Shown: positions 1 through 8,293, counted from the stretch's first letter. The stretch: DNA of 15,811 bases from Scleroderma bovista (GCA_037178675.1 JAYMGJ010000607.1:1-15811); one strand, 5' to 3'. Numbers and translations are program-made. Notes: generated from the letters alone by a model not told the origin.

Positions 1-148
1 GGCAAAATGCACAGTCCATCTGGTAGAGTGATGAATTTGTTGGACTGAATCTGCCGAGCCAAATTTCTACTATACTGGCAATTGATGTCGTAAAATGTTA
101 TCACTTGTTGGTCGGGATTCACATCAGGAAAATGGGGAAGAAAAGATA

Positions 149-255
149 ATCCATTATAATCTCTGGCAGAAGTTTTTTGTAGGGTGATAATTAATTATCT
201 GGTCATATCTGGTCATATCTAGCATTATCTATTGCATGCTAGGGTTATAATGGAT
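149..255. mobile_element. MITE-like element, 107 bp, TA target duplication
   Basis: Perfect 11-bp terminal inverted repeats: ATCCATTATAA (149-159) and TTATAATGGAT (245-255). They are flanked by TA at 147-148 and 256-257; the next two bases on each side also happen to be complementary. It lies inside a KDZ exon, and removing the element plus one TA puts the two halves of that exon in one frame, which supports these ends. Internally there is a short direct repeat of GGTCATATCT and nothing that codes. TA duplication and small size suggest a non-autonomous Tc1/mariner-like element; the superfamily is inferred. Confidence 0.7.
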
Positions 256-331
256 TATCATTTCTTCTTCAATTCCCTGATGCAATGCATGCCGGACTGC
301 ATGCACCAGGGCATAGTCCATGTTTACCTGC

Positions 332-377
332 CTGTAACCAGCTCAACAAACTCGAGATGACAATTATGAGAACCTAC
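332..377 (-). other. Spliceosomal intron in KDZ copy 1 (46 nt)
   Basis: GTAGGT donor and TTACAG acceptor on the minus strand. Removing it joins GAA-CA to G-CAG in phase and gives the family-typical junction FQKGEQ-QVNMDYAL. KDZ copy 2 has a donor (GTATGT) at the same codon and phase, which supports a conserved intron position. Confidence 0.8.
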
Positions 378-437
378 TGTTCTCCCTTCTGAAAGTCAAC
401 CATTGCATGGGGGATGAAACATCCATGTCTTGCACAT

Positions 438-816
438 GGTCAGGCCAGGGTACCAGTGTCACCATAGTGTACGGTCTGGCCAGGGTACCGGTGTGATAAT
501 AATATACAGTCCGGCCTGGGTGTGGGTGTCACCATAGTTTATGGTCAGGCCAGGATACCGGTGTCACCATAATATACAATCTGGCCTGGGTGTGGGTGTC
601 ACCATAATTTATGGTCAGGCCAGGGTATCCAGCCAGGGTACCGGTCACCATAATATACAATCCGGCCTGGGTGTGGGTGTCACCATAGTGTATGGTCCGG
701 CAAGGGTACCGGTGTCACCATCATATAGGGCCTGGCCTGGGTGCAGGTGTCACCATAGTTTACAGTCGGGCCAGGGTACCCGTGTCATAGTTTATGGTTT
801 GGCCAGGGTACCAGTG
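438..816 (+). repeat. 35-bp minisatellite, outer left array (part 1)
   Basis: About ten to eleven diverged copies of a 35-bp unit of the form GGTCtGGCCAGGGTACCGGT followed by GTCACCATAATATAC. Two sub-variants tend to alternate, one GGCCAGGGTACCGG and the other GGCCTGGGTGTGGG, so a 70-bp higher-order period is likely. One copy near 625-665 contains an internal partial duplication. The array resumes after the inserted solo LTR. Open frames here are by-products of the repeat. Confidence 0.85.
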
Positions 817-1447
817 TGTCAAGTCCGGGTCTACTCCGGTAGGGGGTCCGGTCAAGTCCGGACGAAAGCGGACGAGAGGGGAGGTCAGAGGTTTGGGCAG
901 AGGTTAGCCCGGGCCGGAGTTGCGACCATTTGGATTCAACGACAAGGACGGCGAGCGTTGATCCCTTGCGTAGGTTCCGGTCAGACGGAGATAGAGACGG
1001 AGACGGACAGAGGATCAGGAGTAGTGACTTAGATGATTTCAGACTGAGGTGTACAAGGTAAACTGGAGGGTACTTATACTAAGTAGAACTAGGGTCGAGT
1101 ACATACGGTGACAAGTAAACAACCTAATAGCGGACAAGGGATGACCGGAGTTAGGACTAGGTCAGGTCCGGTGAAAATAAAGTCAGGTCCGGATAAAATA
1201 AAGTCAGGTCCGGTGAAAATGCTACAAGGTATAGGATATATCGAGTTCACGGAGAACTCACGTCAAGGCAGGGCAGACGGCGAAGTGTAGTAAGAGTGAA
1301 TGGAGTATAGACCAAGGGTCGTACTTAACGGAAGGTTATCGGCGCGTCCGTGACCGGAGTAAGTGACGAGCGACCGGAGTTGAGCTAGAGAGCTGCGACG
1401 CGACCGGAGCGACCGGATGAGACCCGGAGTTGGACATGGTCGTAACA
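817..1447 (-). mobile_element. Solo LTR of the Ty3/gypsy element, reverse orientation, 631 bp
   Basis: On the minus strand it begins TGTTACGACCATGTCC (1447 downwards) and ends CTTGACA (817), the same termini as the LTR at 8294. It is flanked by a perfect 5-bp target duplication CAGTG at 812-816 and 1448-1452. No internal element sequence is present, so this is a recombination remnant. The self-priming sequence (1036-1045), the TATA box on its opposite strand and the three U3 tandem repeats (about 1160-1220) are all conserved. It differs visibly from the 5' LTR and is 11 bp shorter, so it is an older insertion of the same family. Confidence 0.95.
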
Positions 1448-1592
1448 CAGTGTCACAATAATATACAATCTGGCCAGGATGCTGGTGTCACCATAGTGTG
1501 CAGTCTGGCCAGGGTACTGGCATCACCATCATATATGGCCCAGCCAGGGTACTGGTGTCATCATAGTGTATGGTCAGGCCGGGGTGCTGGTG
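1448..1592 (+). repeat. 35-bp minisatellite, outer left array (part 2)
   Basis: Continuation of the 35-bp array after the solo LTR, about four units. The unit interrupted at 816 resumes at 1448 with the duplicated CAGTG. The array then passes directly into the first of the 162-bp repeats. Confidence 0.82.
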
Positions 1593-1599
1593 TCATGGG

Positions 1600-2395
1600 C
1601 ACTGGAACACATATCTGATGCCATTAAGTGATTGTTTTGAGTTATGGTGCATGTCTGTGAGTTTAGGATCATTCCTCCGGCCTATGGCACATGTAACCGG
1701 TCCCTAGTACATGCAACCGGTCCCTGGCAGATTACACCGGTCACAGGAACATCACATCGGGCCATGTAACATACACCGGTAGCTATTGAGTGATGTTATT
1801 AAATTATGGTGCATGTCTGTGAGTGTAGAATAATTTCTCTGGCCTATGGGACATGTAACCAGTCCCTTGTACATGCAACTGGTCCCTGGCACATTACACC
1901 GGTCACAGGAACATCAAATTGGGCTGTGTAACACACACTGGTAGCTATTGAGTGATGTCATTAAATTATGGTGCATGTCTGTGAGTTTAGGATAATTCCT
2001 CCAGCCTATGGCACATGTAACCAGTCCCTGGCACATGCAACTGGTCCCTGGCACATTACACCAGTCACAGGAACATCACATCGGGTTCTGCAACACACAC
2101 CAGAAGCTATTGAGTAATGTTATTACATTATGGTGCATGTCTGTGAGTTTACGATCAACCCTCTGGCCTATGGCACATGTAACCGGTCCCTGGAACATGC
2201 AACCAGTCCCTGGAACAGTCCACTGGCCTCTGGAACATTACACTGGCCACTGGAACATTGGATCAGGCTCTGGAACACACATCCAAAGCAATTCAATGAT
2301 GGTTGTGAGTTATGGTGCATGTCTATGCCTTCAGGATTATTCCTCCAGCCTAGTATGGCATATGCAACCTGTCTTTGTAACATGACATTGTAATA
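1600..2395 (+). repeat. 162-bp tandem repeats, inner left arm
   Basis: The landmark GTGCATGTCTGTGAG recurs at 1647, 1809, 1971 and 2133, exactly 162 bp apart, with a diverged fifth copy at 2314 (GTGCATGTCTATGCC). Each unit contains shorter inner repeats with ACCGGTCCCTGGCACAT-like text every 20-odd bases. The last unit is rearranged. I see no credible gene: the frames open here follow the repeat register. Confidence 0.85.
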
Positions 2396-3084
2396 TGGAT
2401 ATTCAAATGGTGTTTAGAACATATCACTATGCAACACAATAGTCATATAATTGTTGTGTACTATGCACTGGCCATGTGTTATGTGAAATCCATTGCAATC
2501 ATTCAAGGGGACAAATATGCTACAATACACTGCAAACACCACAAATTGTGAATCAATGACATCACCGCCAGCATTGTCCATGCCAACAATGACTTAATAA
2601 TGCACCACCAACATGCATGAAATTACAATGATGACACTGAATGCCACACCACAATGATGACCAAATAATGATTAAACACATCTGGTTTCAAAGCATCAGA
2701 TGCATGTTCTGGAAATTGGGTGGATTTTCCAGAGACTGGTTGGATGTGTCTTGTGATAGTGGAAAGATCCTGAAATCATGGATAGACACTACAACACAAT
2801 AACATCACTTAATGAATTTTGGAGCATGTTCCAGATATCCATGTGATGTTCGAGAGGTTGGTTGGATATTGTCAAAACTCCAATATTCACCATGACCCGC
2901 AGGGCTTTGAATACTGGAACAGAGACCAATTGACTGATGAATGGAGATGACATACAACAATACCTAAACAGACGAGCTCAATGTTAGGGAAGAAAGGGAT
3001 AAAGGGTGTTGACATGTGCATATAATGAATGCAGTTTGATATTAGCTACCCAGTGTGCACAGACCAAGAAACAAAAACTCATAA
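2396..3084. other. Non-coding centre of the inverted-repeat element
   Basis: A/T-richer single-copy sequence between the two arms. It contains CA-rich runs and scattered words resembling the arm repeats (for example GGTTGGAT near 2740 and 2863). No long or family-like reading frame was found on either strand. Confidence 0.6.
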
Positions 3085-3560
3085 CATATATGCCTGGACT
3101 GGTTGCATGTGCCATAGGCCAGATGAATGATCCTAAACTCACAGACATGCACCATGATTTAATAACATCACTCAATAGCTACCGGTGTGTGTTACAGAGC
3201 CCGATGTGATGTTCCTGTGACTGGTGTAATGTGCCAGGGACCGGTTGCATGTACTAGGGACCAGTTGCATGTACTAGGGACCGGTTACGTGTCCCATAGG
3301 CCGGAGGAATGATCCTAAACTCACAGACATGCACCATAATTTAATAACATCACTCAATAGCTACCGATGTGTGTTACAGAGCCCGATGTGATGTTCCTGT
3401 GACCAGTGTAATGTGCAATGTTCCAGGGACTGGTTGCATATGCCAGGGACCAGTTTCATGTCCCATAGGCCGGAGGAATGATCCCAAACTCACAGATATG
3501 CACCATAACTCAAAACAATCACTTAATGGAATCAGATATGTATTCCAGTGCCTATGAGAC
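3085..3560 (-). repeat. Inverted copies of the 162-bp repeat, inner right arm
   Basis: The landmark GCAC (complement of the GTGC landmark in the left arm) recurs at 3149, 3331 and 3500, giving three units 182 and 169 bp apart. The outermost unit, read on the minus strand, matches the first left-arm unit across the array boundary (CACTGGAA-ACATATCTGAT, then the CCATTAAGTGATTG stretch). That identifies it as the mirror of the left arm. Confidence 0.85.
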
Positions 3561-3652
3561 TAGCACCCTGGCCTGACCATACACTATGGTGACACCCACA
3601 CCAAGGCTGGATTATATATTATGGTGACACTGGTACCCTGGCCCGACCACAA
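3561..3652 (-). repeat. Inverted 35-bp minisatellite, outer right arm
   Basis: About two and a half copies of the 35-bp unit in reverse orientation (TATGGTGACACTGGTACCCTGG). The array is far shorter than on the left. It ends at 3652 against sequence encoding KEQLGG on the minus strand. Confidence 0.85.
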
Positions 3653-4034
3653 AATATTGTTCCACCCAATTGCTCTTTTACATGGGGAACACTGTCAAAT
3701 AAACTCAGCCGCTGCTCTGAAGCCTGCATCACCATATGTACATTTCCCATCTCTTTCTCTATTTCATGCAGCATGAGATCACACCCACTCATCATGTATT
3801 TGATGCTGTCCCTTGGCATTCTTGGGACATCAAAGAGGAGTGGTAAGGACTCGGTCCCATCCTGCTGATCATGTAAGGCAGGATGTGGTGGCAAGGGAAT
3901 ATACATACCAAGACAGTAGGGAAAAAGTCTTTGGCCTCCAAGATGATGTGCGGGATTTGCTGGGATTCATATCCATCGGGGAATGTGGTGTCTAGTAGAT
4001 TTGCGCAGATCCAAAGGATCACAGACGAACGCAA
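3653..4034 (-). pseudogene. Unrecognised coding remnant on the minus strand
   Basis: Two open stretches in different frames look protein-like. One, from about 4034 to 3900, includes FPDGYESQQIPHIILEAK. The other, from 3906 to 3653, includes DSIKYMMSGCDLMLHEIEK and ends at KEQLGG where the inverted minisatellite begins. A single frame change near 3905 would join them. I do not recognise a domain. The balanced hydrophobic and charged composition and abrupt truncation at an element boundary suggest a broken gene fragment. The plus strand is also open across part of this span, so strand assignment is tentative. Confidence 0.35.
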
Positions 4035-4570
4035 ATCAACACGTCAGTCTGTAGATGCATGATGTCTGATTCTGCTACTTGGTTGACAGATTGCTAATAC
4101 TATCTTACAGAGAGGACCCTGTTGAGCATCGCGCTCCACCTGTCGCGGAATGAGACGAAACATATATACATGGAGTCGCCCACCGAGGGCATGATCCAGA
4201 CGTTCAAGGCCATGAAGGCAGAAAACTTGGATTACAAAGATGTTAAGCCAATACCGATGGCGAAAGGTGCTTCTGCAAAGCAGCGAGAATTACTGATGCA
4301 GGATTACGTGTGGCAGATGATGGAGTACTTCAACTCTTCAGAAATGCATTACTTCCAGTCAGAGGTGATGAACTTCAACCGTTTCTATAACAGCCTGGGG
4401 TAGGTTCCTTTCCTCGCAATCCCTCGACGTATGGCTAACATTGATCTAGATACTTGCATATATGGTGAAGGTATCGGAGGACAGGCTGCGGATGTGTTTC
4501 AACCGCGTGGAGGTGAATGCGCAGGAGGTTGCGAACATGTTATTGATGTACTTTGGACATCTTAGGTCTA
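3990..4570 (+). pseudogene. Unrecognised spliced gene fragment on the plus strand
   Basis: The best exon is 4111-4399, starting after a TTACAG acceptor with a CTAAT branch-like motif. It encodes LSIALHLSRNETKHIYMESP and, later, KGASAKQRELLMQDYVWQMM. A preceding exon ending at 4042 (FAQIQRITDERKST) joins in phase if GTCAGT at 4043 is the donor. After 4399 a likely intron 4400-4449 has a GTAGGT donor, a CTAAC branch site and a CTAG acceptor, but splicing there soon meets TGA at 4466. A different acceptor at 4484 would give an open frame to about 4600. I do not know the family and see no catalytic motif. No intact 5' end or ending is visible; it is probably truncated by the sequence that starts near 4577. 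Confidence 0.45.
4400..4449 (+). other. Predicted 50-nt intron in the unrecognised plus-strand fragment
   Basis: GTAGGT donor, GGCTAACATT branch region 12-15 nt before a GATCTAG acceptor, and a typical basidiomycete length. The frame downstream closes after six residues, so either the gene ends here, is broken, or uses a later acceptor. Confidence 0.5.
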
Positions 4571-4576
4571 TTGTCA

Positions 4577-5881
4577 AGCTTGAAAAGTCATCTCTGGTCA
4601 TCTCTGTGTCCCCTGAGCCCTCAGCCTATGGTCCCTTCCTCCCAGATACTTGCCATGTCCATCTTCCTCTGTCGTTCATCTCACTTCCCTGGATGCATCA
4701 AATTCAATACTCTGTCCACTTCCCCAATTTCAGACGGCATCCCTCAGCACCATGACAGTTATACCCCCACTTTATAGTGCTGTTAGGAAGAAGAACCCTC
4801 TCTCGTTCTTTCCCAGAAGAGAGTTCATCAAGGGAGCCCATGGTTGCGCTTCAGCGGCACTAAAACATATGCACTATACCTTAGTGTATGCTGATCCCCC
4901 AAAAGACCTCTGGACCCCTGGTACCCTTCTTGTGGCTGTTCTGTCTCGGATCAATTCCTCTATTTATCCCAGGTCTTCCCCATTGTTCTCTCATCAAATT
5001 CCTGATGGTACACAGCCTCCCATCAAACTTCTTGGGCAGTGCATCAATGACTCCTTCTGCTGTGCAAGTGACTCATCCCTTGCTTACTGATGACTCACTC
5101 CCTTACCAATCAGTCTTGTCATGCAGCTTACTCATTCCTTTACTCAGCAGCTTATTCATGCTCCCTATGCTTACTCATTCCTGCTTGTCCCTTGCTTACT
5201 GATCGCTTACAAAGCTCTTACAAAGCTCTTACCAATCCCTTACCAATCCTTGACAAATTCTGCTTATTCCCTTCTCTTTTTGTACTTCAATGCTGTGTCC
5301 CCCCCATGTATTTAAACCCCTGGGCTCAGCCCAGTGATAAGAGACCCAAAAATAGTACAAAATTATCCCTCTCTCAGACTCTCTCAGTCAGTATCCCCTC
5401 AGCTCTTTGAGTCTTGTAGGCTTCAGTGAAGGTCTAAAGGCTCTGATATCTCCAGCTTATTCAATCTATTCAAGTCCAAGTATTTCTCTAGCTCAAGTGG
5501 AGTCTATCTTGTAAATCCTTCATCTCCCATTGCTCCTGGATGTCAGGAGCCCCCTTGCCCCTTTTCTGCACCAGTCTCTAGGTGTAGTATTGCTACTTCA
5601 GTCTTAGTCAACTCAATCCCCGCTTTGACACTTCCTAGCCTTTAGGAAGAATCCAGACACCTACCCCCTTCATCTTCTATTGCTCCTGTACCCCAGGAGT
5701 ATCCTGCATCATCATCTGCATCACCCTGTTGGTGTAGATCCCCTTTCCCCCTCCTCAGCATATCCTCTCTGGACACCATGGAGGCAAACCACCACTCGCA
5801 CTTTTTTGTAGTCCTTTGTTGGTGTTGTGTTTGGGTTGTTGTTTTGACCTAAACCCTCACTTTGACTCACAGCAGACATAC
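4577..5881 (+). other. T/C-rich promoter-like or LTR-like sequence, ends undefined
   Basis: No family-like gene is visible in about 1.3 kb; the open frames are low-complexity S/P/L-rich text. Direct repeats resembling U3 enhancers occur at 5075-5260 (CCTTGCTTACTGAT twice, ACAAAGCTCTT twice, CTTACCAATC twice). A TATTTAAA box follows at 5309-5316, then a GGGCTCAGCCC palindrome and a CT-rich run. Two related hairpins, GCTCCTG/CAGGAGC at 5532-5550 and CTCCTG/CAGGAG at 5683-5699, sit in a roughly 150-bp direct duplication. This resembles an LTR, but I could not find TG...CA ends with a target duplication. Confidence 0.35.
5309..5316 (+). promoter_or_regulatory. TATA-like box TATTTAAA
   Basis: Lies downstream of short direct repeats and upstream of a CT-rich stretch, as in many fungal LTRs. 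No gene can be tied to it. Confidence 0.35.
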
Positions 5882-6027
5882 TGCTCTCCTTTTTGGAAAT
5901 CAACCATGGCATGCAGAACAAAGCACCTATGTCTAGCACAGGCACATCCACCAATTCCAGTTGATGCCAACTGACTTCGACTAGTATTGGCCTGATTGAC
6001 TGCATGATGATTGCTACAGTCTGATTT

Positions 6028-6076
6028 CTAAGGGCAGCATGAGGAATTACCACAGCTCAGGTAAAAGAGGTCATAC
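6028..6076 (-). other. Intron 3 of KDZ copy 2 (49 nt)
   Basis: GTATGA donor and CCCTTAG acceptor. The junction VE-KSDCSNHH keeps phase and matches the family's order of motifs. Confidence 0.75.
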
Positions 6077-6181
6077 CTCCACTCAATTTGCACTTCCTAC
6101 TAAATAGGAGTTATAAGGCTGCGATATTACCATGAACCCTTTTCCATCCATCAACCAGACTTCATTTGGAGCTTGTTTGAG

Positions 6182-6590
6182 TAGTGTTCCAAAGTCTGGT
6201 TGCAACCAAAGGGAAAAACTGGCAACTGGACTGAACTGCAACTGATTTGGACCGGACTGTGGTTGCTGGTCCTGGTGGGTCCACAACCCATGTGGTTGCA
6301 GTTGCATCTGCTCAGGAAAAAATAAAAGACTGGTTGCAACCAGTTGCAACTGGTCTTTAAATAAAATACAGGGAAATTCTTCAATGTACCATGTCAATTT
6401 CACATGTTTTACATGATCCAAACTATCAAAAATGCACAAATATTATGAAAAATATGCAAAAACCAGTTGCAACTGGTTGCTATCAGTTTGGTTGTGGTCC
6501 TAGCAAGATGTGATATCTTTGCAACCAGTTTTGGTCCGGTTGCCTCCAAAAAAGGGAAAAGACCAGACCGGACTGGACTTTAAAACACTA
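6182..6590. mobile_element. hAT-like MITE, 409 bp, in exon C of KDZ copy 2
   Basis: Ends TAGTGTT (6182) and AACACTA (to 6590), flanked by a perfect 8-bp target duplication TGTTTGAG at 6174-6181 and 6591-6598. The extended ends resemble those of the 862-bp element (AAGTCTGG against AAGTCCAGTCCGG). The interior carries many GGTTGCAACCAGTTGCAAC-type inverted words at 6190-6350 and 6460-6540. There is no transposase. An 8-bp duplication with TAGTGTT ends fits the hAT superfamily. Omitting the element and one target copy rejoins LLKQ-APNEVWL in frame. Confidence 0.9.
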
Positions 6591-6656
6591 TGTTTGAGCA
6601 ACATATGCTCCACTTTGAAATTTCCATCCATAGCAATGATCCTCAAATATTTCCAG

Positions 6657-6710
6657 CTGTACAAATCAGTTGTATTTGCAAATAATGGAATAATTACAAC
6701 CTATACTCAC
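6657..6710 (-). other. Intron 2 of KDZ copy 2 (54 nt)
   Basis: GTGAGT donor and TGTACAG acceptor. The spliced junction gives T-H-W-K-Y, followed by the MDGNFK motif in frame. Confidence 0.78.
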
Positions 6711-6761
6711 TGTGTGAGATTGACCCCTCCCATGGGCAGTAAATTTACCCCAGGTTGGGAA

Positions 6762-7623
6762 TAGTGTTTGAAGGTCCAATCTTAGGACTGCAAAAAGACC
6801 AAGGACCAGACCAGACCAGACCAATTTAGGACTGGACCACAGTCCTGGTCCTACCCTGGTCCTTGATGGTCCTGGTCCTAACTTTTCTGGGGTGATCAAG
6901 GACCAGTCCTGGACCAGTCTGGACCAGTCTTTAGCCCCTATTTATTATGGGTAATGAGCTACTTAACCTAACCATGATTAGGGTACTTAACCTAGCTATA
7001 ACACCACTTAACATAGTGATGACACCACTTAACCTAGTCATAATAGTACTCAACCTAGTCACCACTATGCTACTTAACCTGATCACAACTGCAATACTAA
7101 ACTATGCATTTTTGATAATCATGACTACATTACTAACACCAGTACACTACACACAAATGATATATAATGTTTTTCAAAAATTTGTGCCGGCTCTGAAAAT
7201 GTATTTTGGCCATAGCTCTGTCAAATCTTAATGAATCACTTATGTAAGGCCACTTTTGGATTGCTCTCATTGGTGGCTATGACCTTTAGTAAGACCCTGA
7301 AGCATGAAAACAACATTTACAAATACCCCCTATTATGTTAAGTACCATACTTATGATCAGGTGAAGTATCATACCAGTGACTAGGTTAAGTAGAGTAGTC
7401 ATGATGAGGTTAAGTACCATACTTATGACTAGGTCAAGTACCGTACTAATGGTCTTGGGTGGTCCTGCTTGGTCCTGACCAGTCTTAAAGAGGACTGGTC
7501 CAGACTGGTCCTAATCAGTCCAGTCCTGGTGCTGCCAATTTCTGAGATTTTTAGGACTGGTCCAGTCCTGGTCTTTCCTAAAAAGGCAAAAAAGACCAGA
7601 CTGGACTGGACCTTAAAACACTA
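6762..7623. mobile_element. hAT-like MITE, 862 bp, in exon B of KDZ copy 2
   Basis: Ends TAGTGTTTGAAGGTCCA (6762) and TGGACCTTAAAACACTA (to 7623), flanked by a perfect 8-bp duplication GTTGGGAA at 6754-6761 and 7624-7631. Outer arms (6780-6945 and 7450-7610) are packed with GGACCAG/CTGGTCC words. Inner arms (6957-7090 and 7336-7460) carry inverted copies of ACTTAACCTAG-type repeats about 25 bp apart. The centre (7095-7335) is non-coding. A non-autonomous hAT relative is the best reading. Omitting it and one target copy rejoins CPACSQ-PGVNLL in frame. Confidence 0.9.
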
Positions 7624-7759
7624 GTTGGGAACATGCAGGGCAAAAGAGGACCAGCTCCCCTGGCCCAGGTTCCTCTGAGATTCCATGGAATCCTTGCCAC
7701 TTGAGAAGCTTCAACAATCTCCATACCCTGGACAACCTCAGCAAATCTCTGTACCTATT

Positions 7760-7812
7760 CTATTTCATCTGCAGTGTCAGTGCCACAGTGAACAAAAGGT
7801 TACTTCACTTAC
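7760..7812 (-). other. Intron 1 of KDZ copy 2 (53 nt)
   Basis: GTAAGT donor and AAATAG acceptor. A CTGCAG acceptor 9 nt earlier would put TAG in frame. The chosen junction gives VP-NRYRDLLR, close to the family's usual VPDRYREL. Confidence 0.75.
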
Positions 7813-8099
7813 TGGCACTGCATGTGGGAATGCATTGGATGTCAGTTTCTGCAACTTACTATAGTAGTTCATCACAGTGGTGCCACATTCCACATTGTCC
7901 CAGATAAAATCATCCAGCACCTGGAAGGTAAATGCAGTCCTGGGACTTTTTGTTGTCGCAGGGAAAAGGCCAGCCATCATAAGTTGCAGATGTGAATCCT
8001 CTGAACCATCACAGCTGCAGTACCGAATGTTGCAAAAGTGCACCCCATTAGTGTTGAAGCAATACCTATATATGTAGAGGAACTGCTACTTTAACTCAC

Positions 8100-8293
8100 C
8101 TGTTGGGTGGAGTGCACAACCAGAGATGGTAGTGGTAGCTGGTCAAGAGCTTTTTTTATTATATAAGTGATGTCCGCTGTTTATATACAACAAATAGTGT
8201 GATGCGTGACTGTGATGTGTGACATGTAACATGTAACATCTACTCTAAAGAGGACTATTACTAAGTCTACACTAATATGGGTCACAGTCTTGT
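8100..8293. other. Non-coding flank between KDZ copy 2 and the LTR element
   Basis: A/T-rich, with TTATATA-like text at 8155-8190 and short repeats (GTGACATGTAACATGTAAC near 8219). Part of 8100-8143 may be a leftover KDZ N-terminal exon. The 5 bp before the LTR are CTTGT (8289-8293), the expected target duplication; its partner lies beyond the window. Confidence 0.5.

Larger units (their letters stand above)
1..437 (-). pseudogene. KDZ-type DNA transposase, internal fragment (copy 1)
   Basis: Recognised by KDZ (Kyakuja-Dileera-Zisupton) transposase motifs. Reading leftwards, exon 437-378 encodes CARHGC...HAMVDFQKGEQ. An intron at 377-332 (46 nt, donor GTAGGT, acceptor TTACAG) joins in phase to exon 331-260, which starts QVNMDYAL. 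After the MITE at 149-255, the exon runs 144-1 with ITFYDINCQYSRNL and continues past the window edge. The family's MDYAL...YDINCQY order is kept. KDZ proteins are large DDE-type nuclear transposases common in mushroom genomes. The N-terminal half is missing: the frame meets a stop and then the minisatellite just above 437. The MITE also breaks the frame. This is a dead partial copy, distinct from the one at 5882-8065: the exon they share is only about 75% identical by eye. The family call is confident. Full extent is unknown because the C-terminus lies outside. Confidence 0.82.
438..3652. mobile_element. Large inverted-repeat element with tandem-array arms (class unknown)
   Basis: The two ends are inverted copies: the left reads GGTCAGGCCAGGGTACCAG and the right, on the opposite strand, GGTCGGGCCAGGGTACCAG. 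Inward of the ends, both arms carry the same order: a 35-bp minisatellite, then about 162-bp repeats. The left arm runs 438-2395 (631 bp of it a later solo LTR); the right arm is about 3085-3652. The centre (2396-3084) has no convincing gene. I find no clear target duplication, only CA on each side. The left flank is KDZ copy 1 and the right flank is unrelated, so a simple insertion is not proven. It could be a non-autonomous DNA transposon with long subterminal arrays, or an inverted duplication of satellite DNA. Confidence 0.55.
5882..8065 (-). pseudogene. KDZ-type transposase with CxC2-like N-terminal region (copy 2), interrupted by two hAT MITEs
   Basis: Four exons can be followed. Exon A (about 8065-7813) encodes NTNGVHFCNIRYCSC and SPRTAFTFQVLDDF, the CxC2-type cysteine region of KDZ proteins. 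Exon B (7759-6711) starts NRYRDLLRLSRVW and reads GELVLFCPACSQPGVNLL across the 862-bp MITE. Exon C (6656-6077) reads MDGNFKVEHM, then NEVWLMDGKGFM across the 409-bp MITE. Exon D (6027-5882) encodes SNHHAVNQANTSRSQLAST, then the CARH and VDFQKGEQ motifs. Introns are 7812-7760, 6710-6657 and 6076-6028, all GT-AG and phase-matched. One in-frame TGA lies at 6085-6083. Beyond the donor at 5881 the remainder of the transposase, with its catalytic region, is absent. The start is also missing or unclear: a possible upstream exon near 8100-8143 would need a 34-nt intron. The family call is strong; it is a decayed gene. Confidence 0.85.

Noticed and set aside
541..1032. 163-residue open frame
   Set aside because: It runs through the 35-bp minisatellite into the reverse solo LTR; the repeated peptide text is only the array read in register.
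2008..2393. Overlapping frames of 125 and 87 residues
   Set aside because: They lie within the 162-bp tandem repeats and are open in more than one frame, with no family-like features.
435..3660. CRISPR-like array
   Set aside because: Repeats are contiguous and diverged, without unique spacers, and the context is eukaryotic with introns and LTR elements.
4572..5630. LTR bounded by TGTCAAGC and GCTTTGACA
   Set aside because: The ends are roughly complementary, but the adjoining bases (TCTAT and CTTCC) are not a target duplication.
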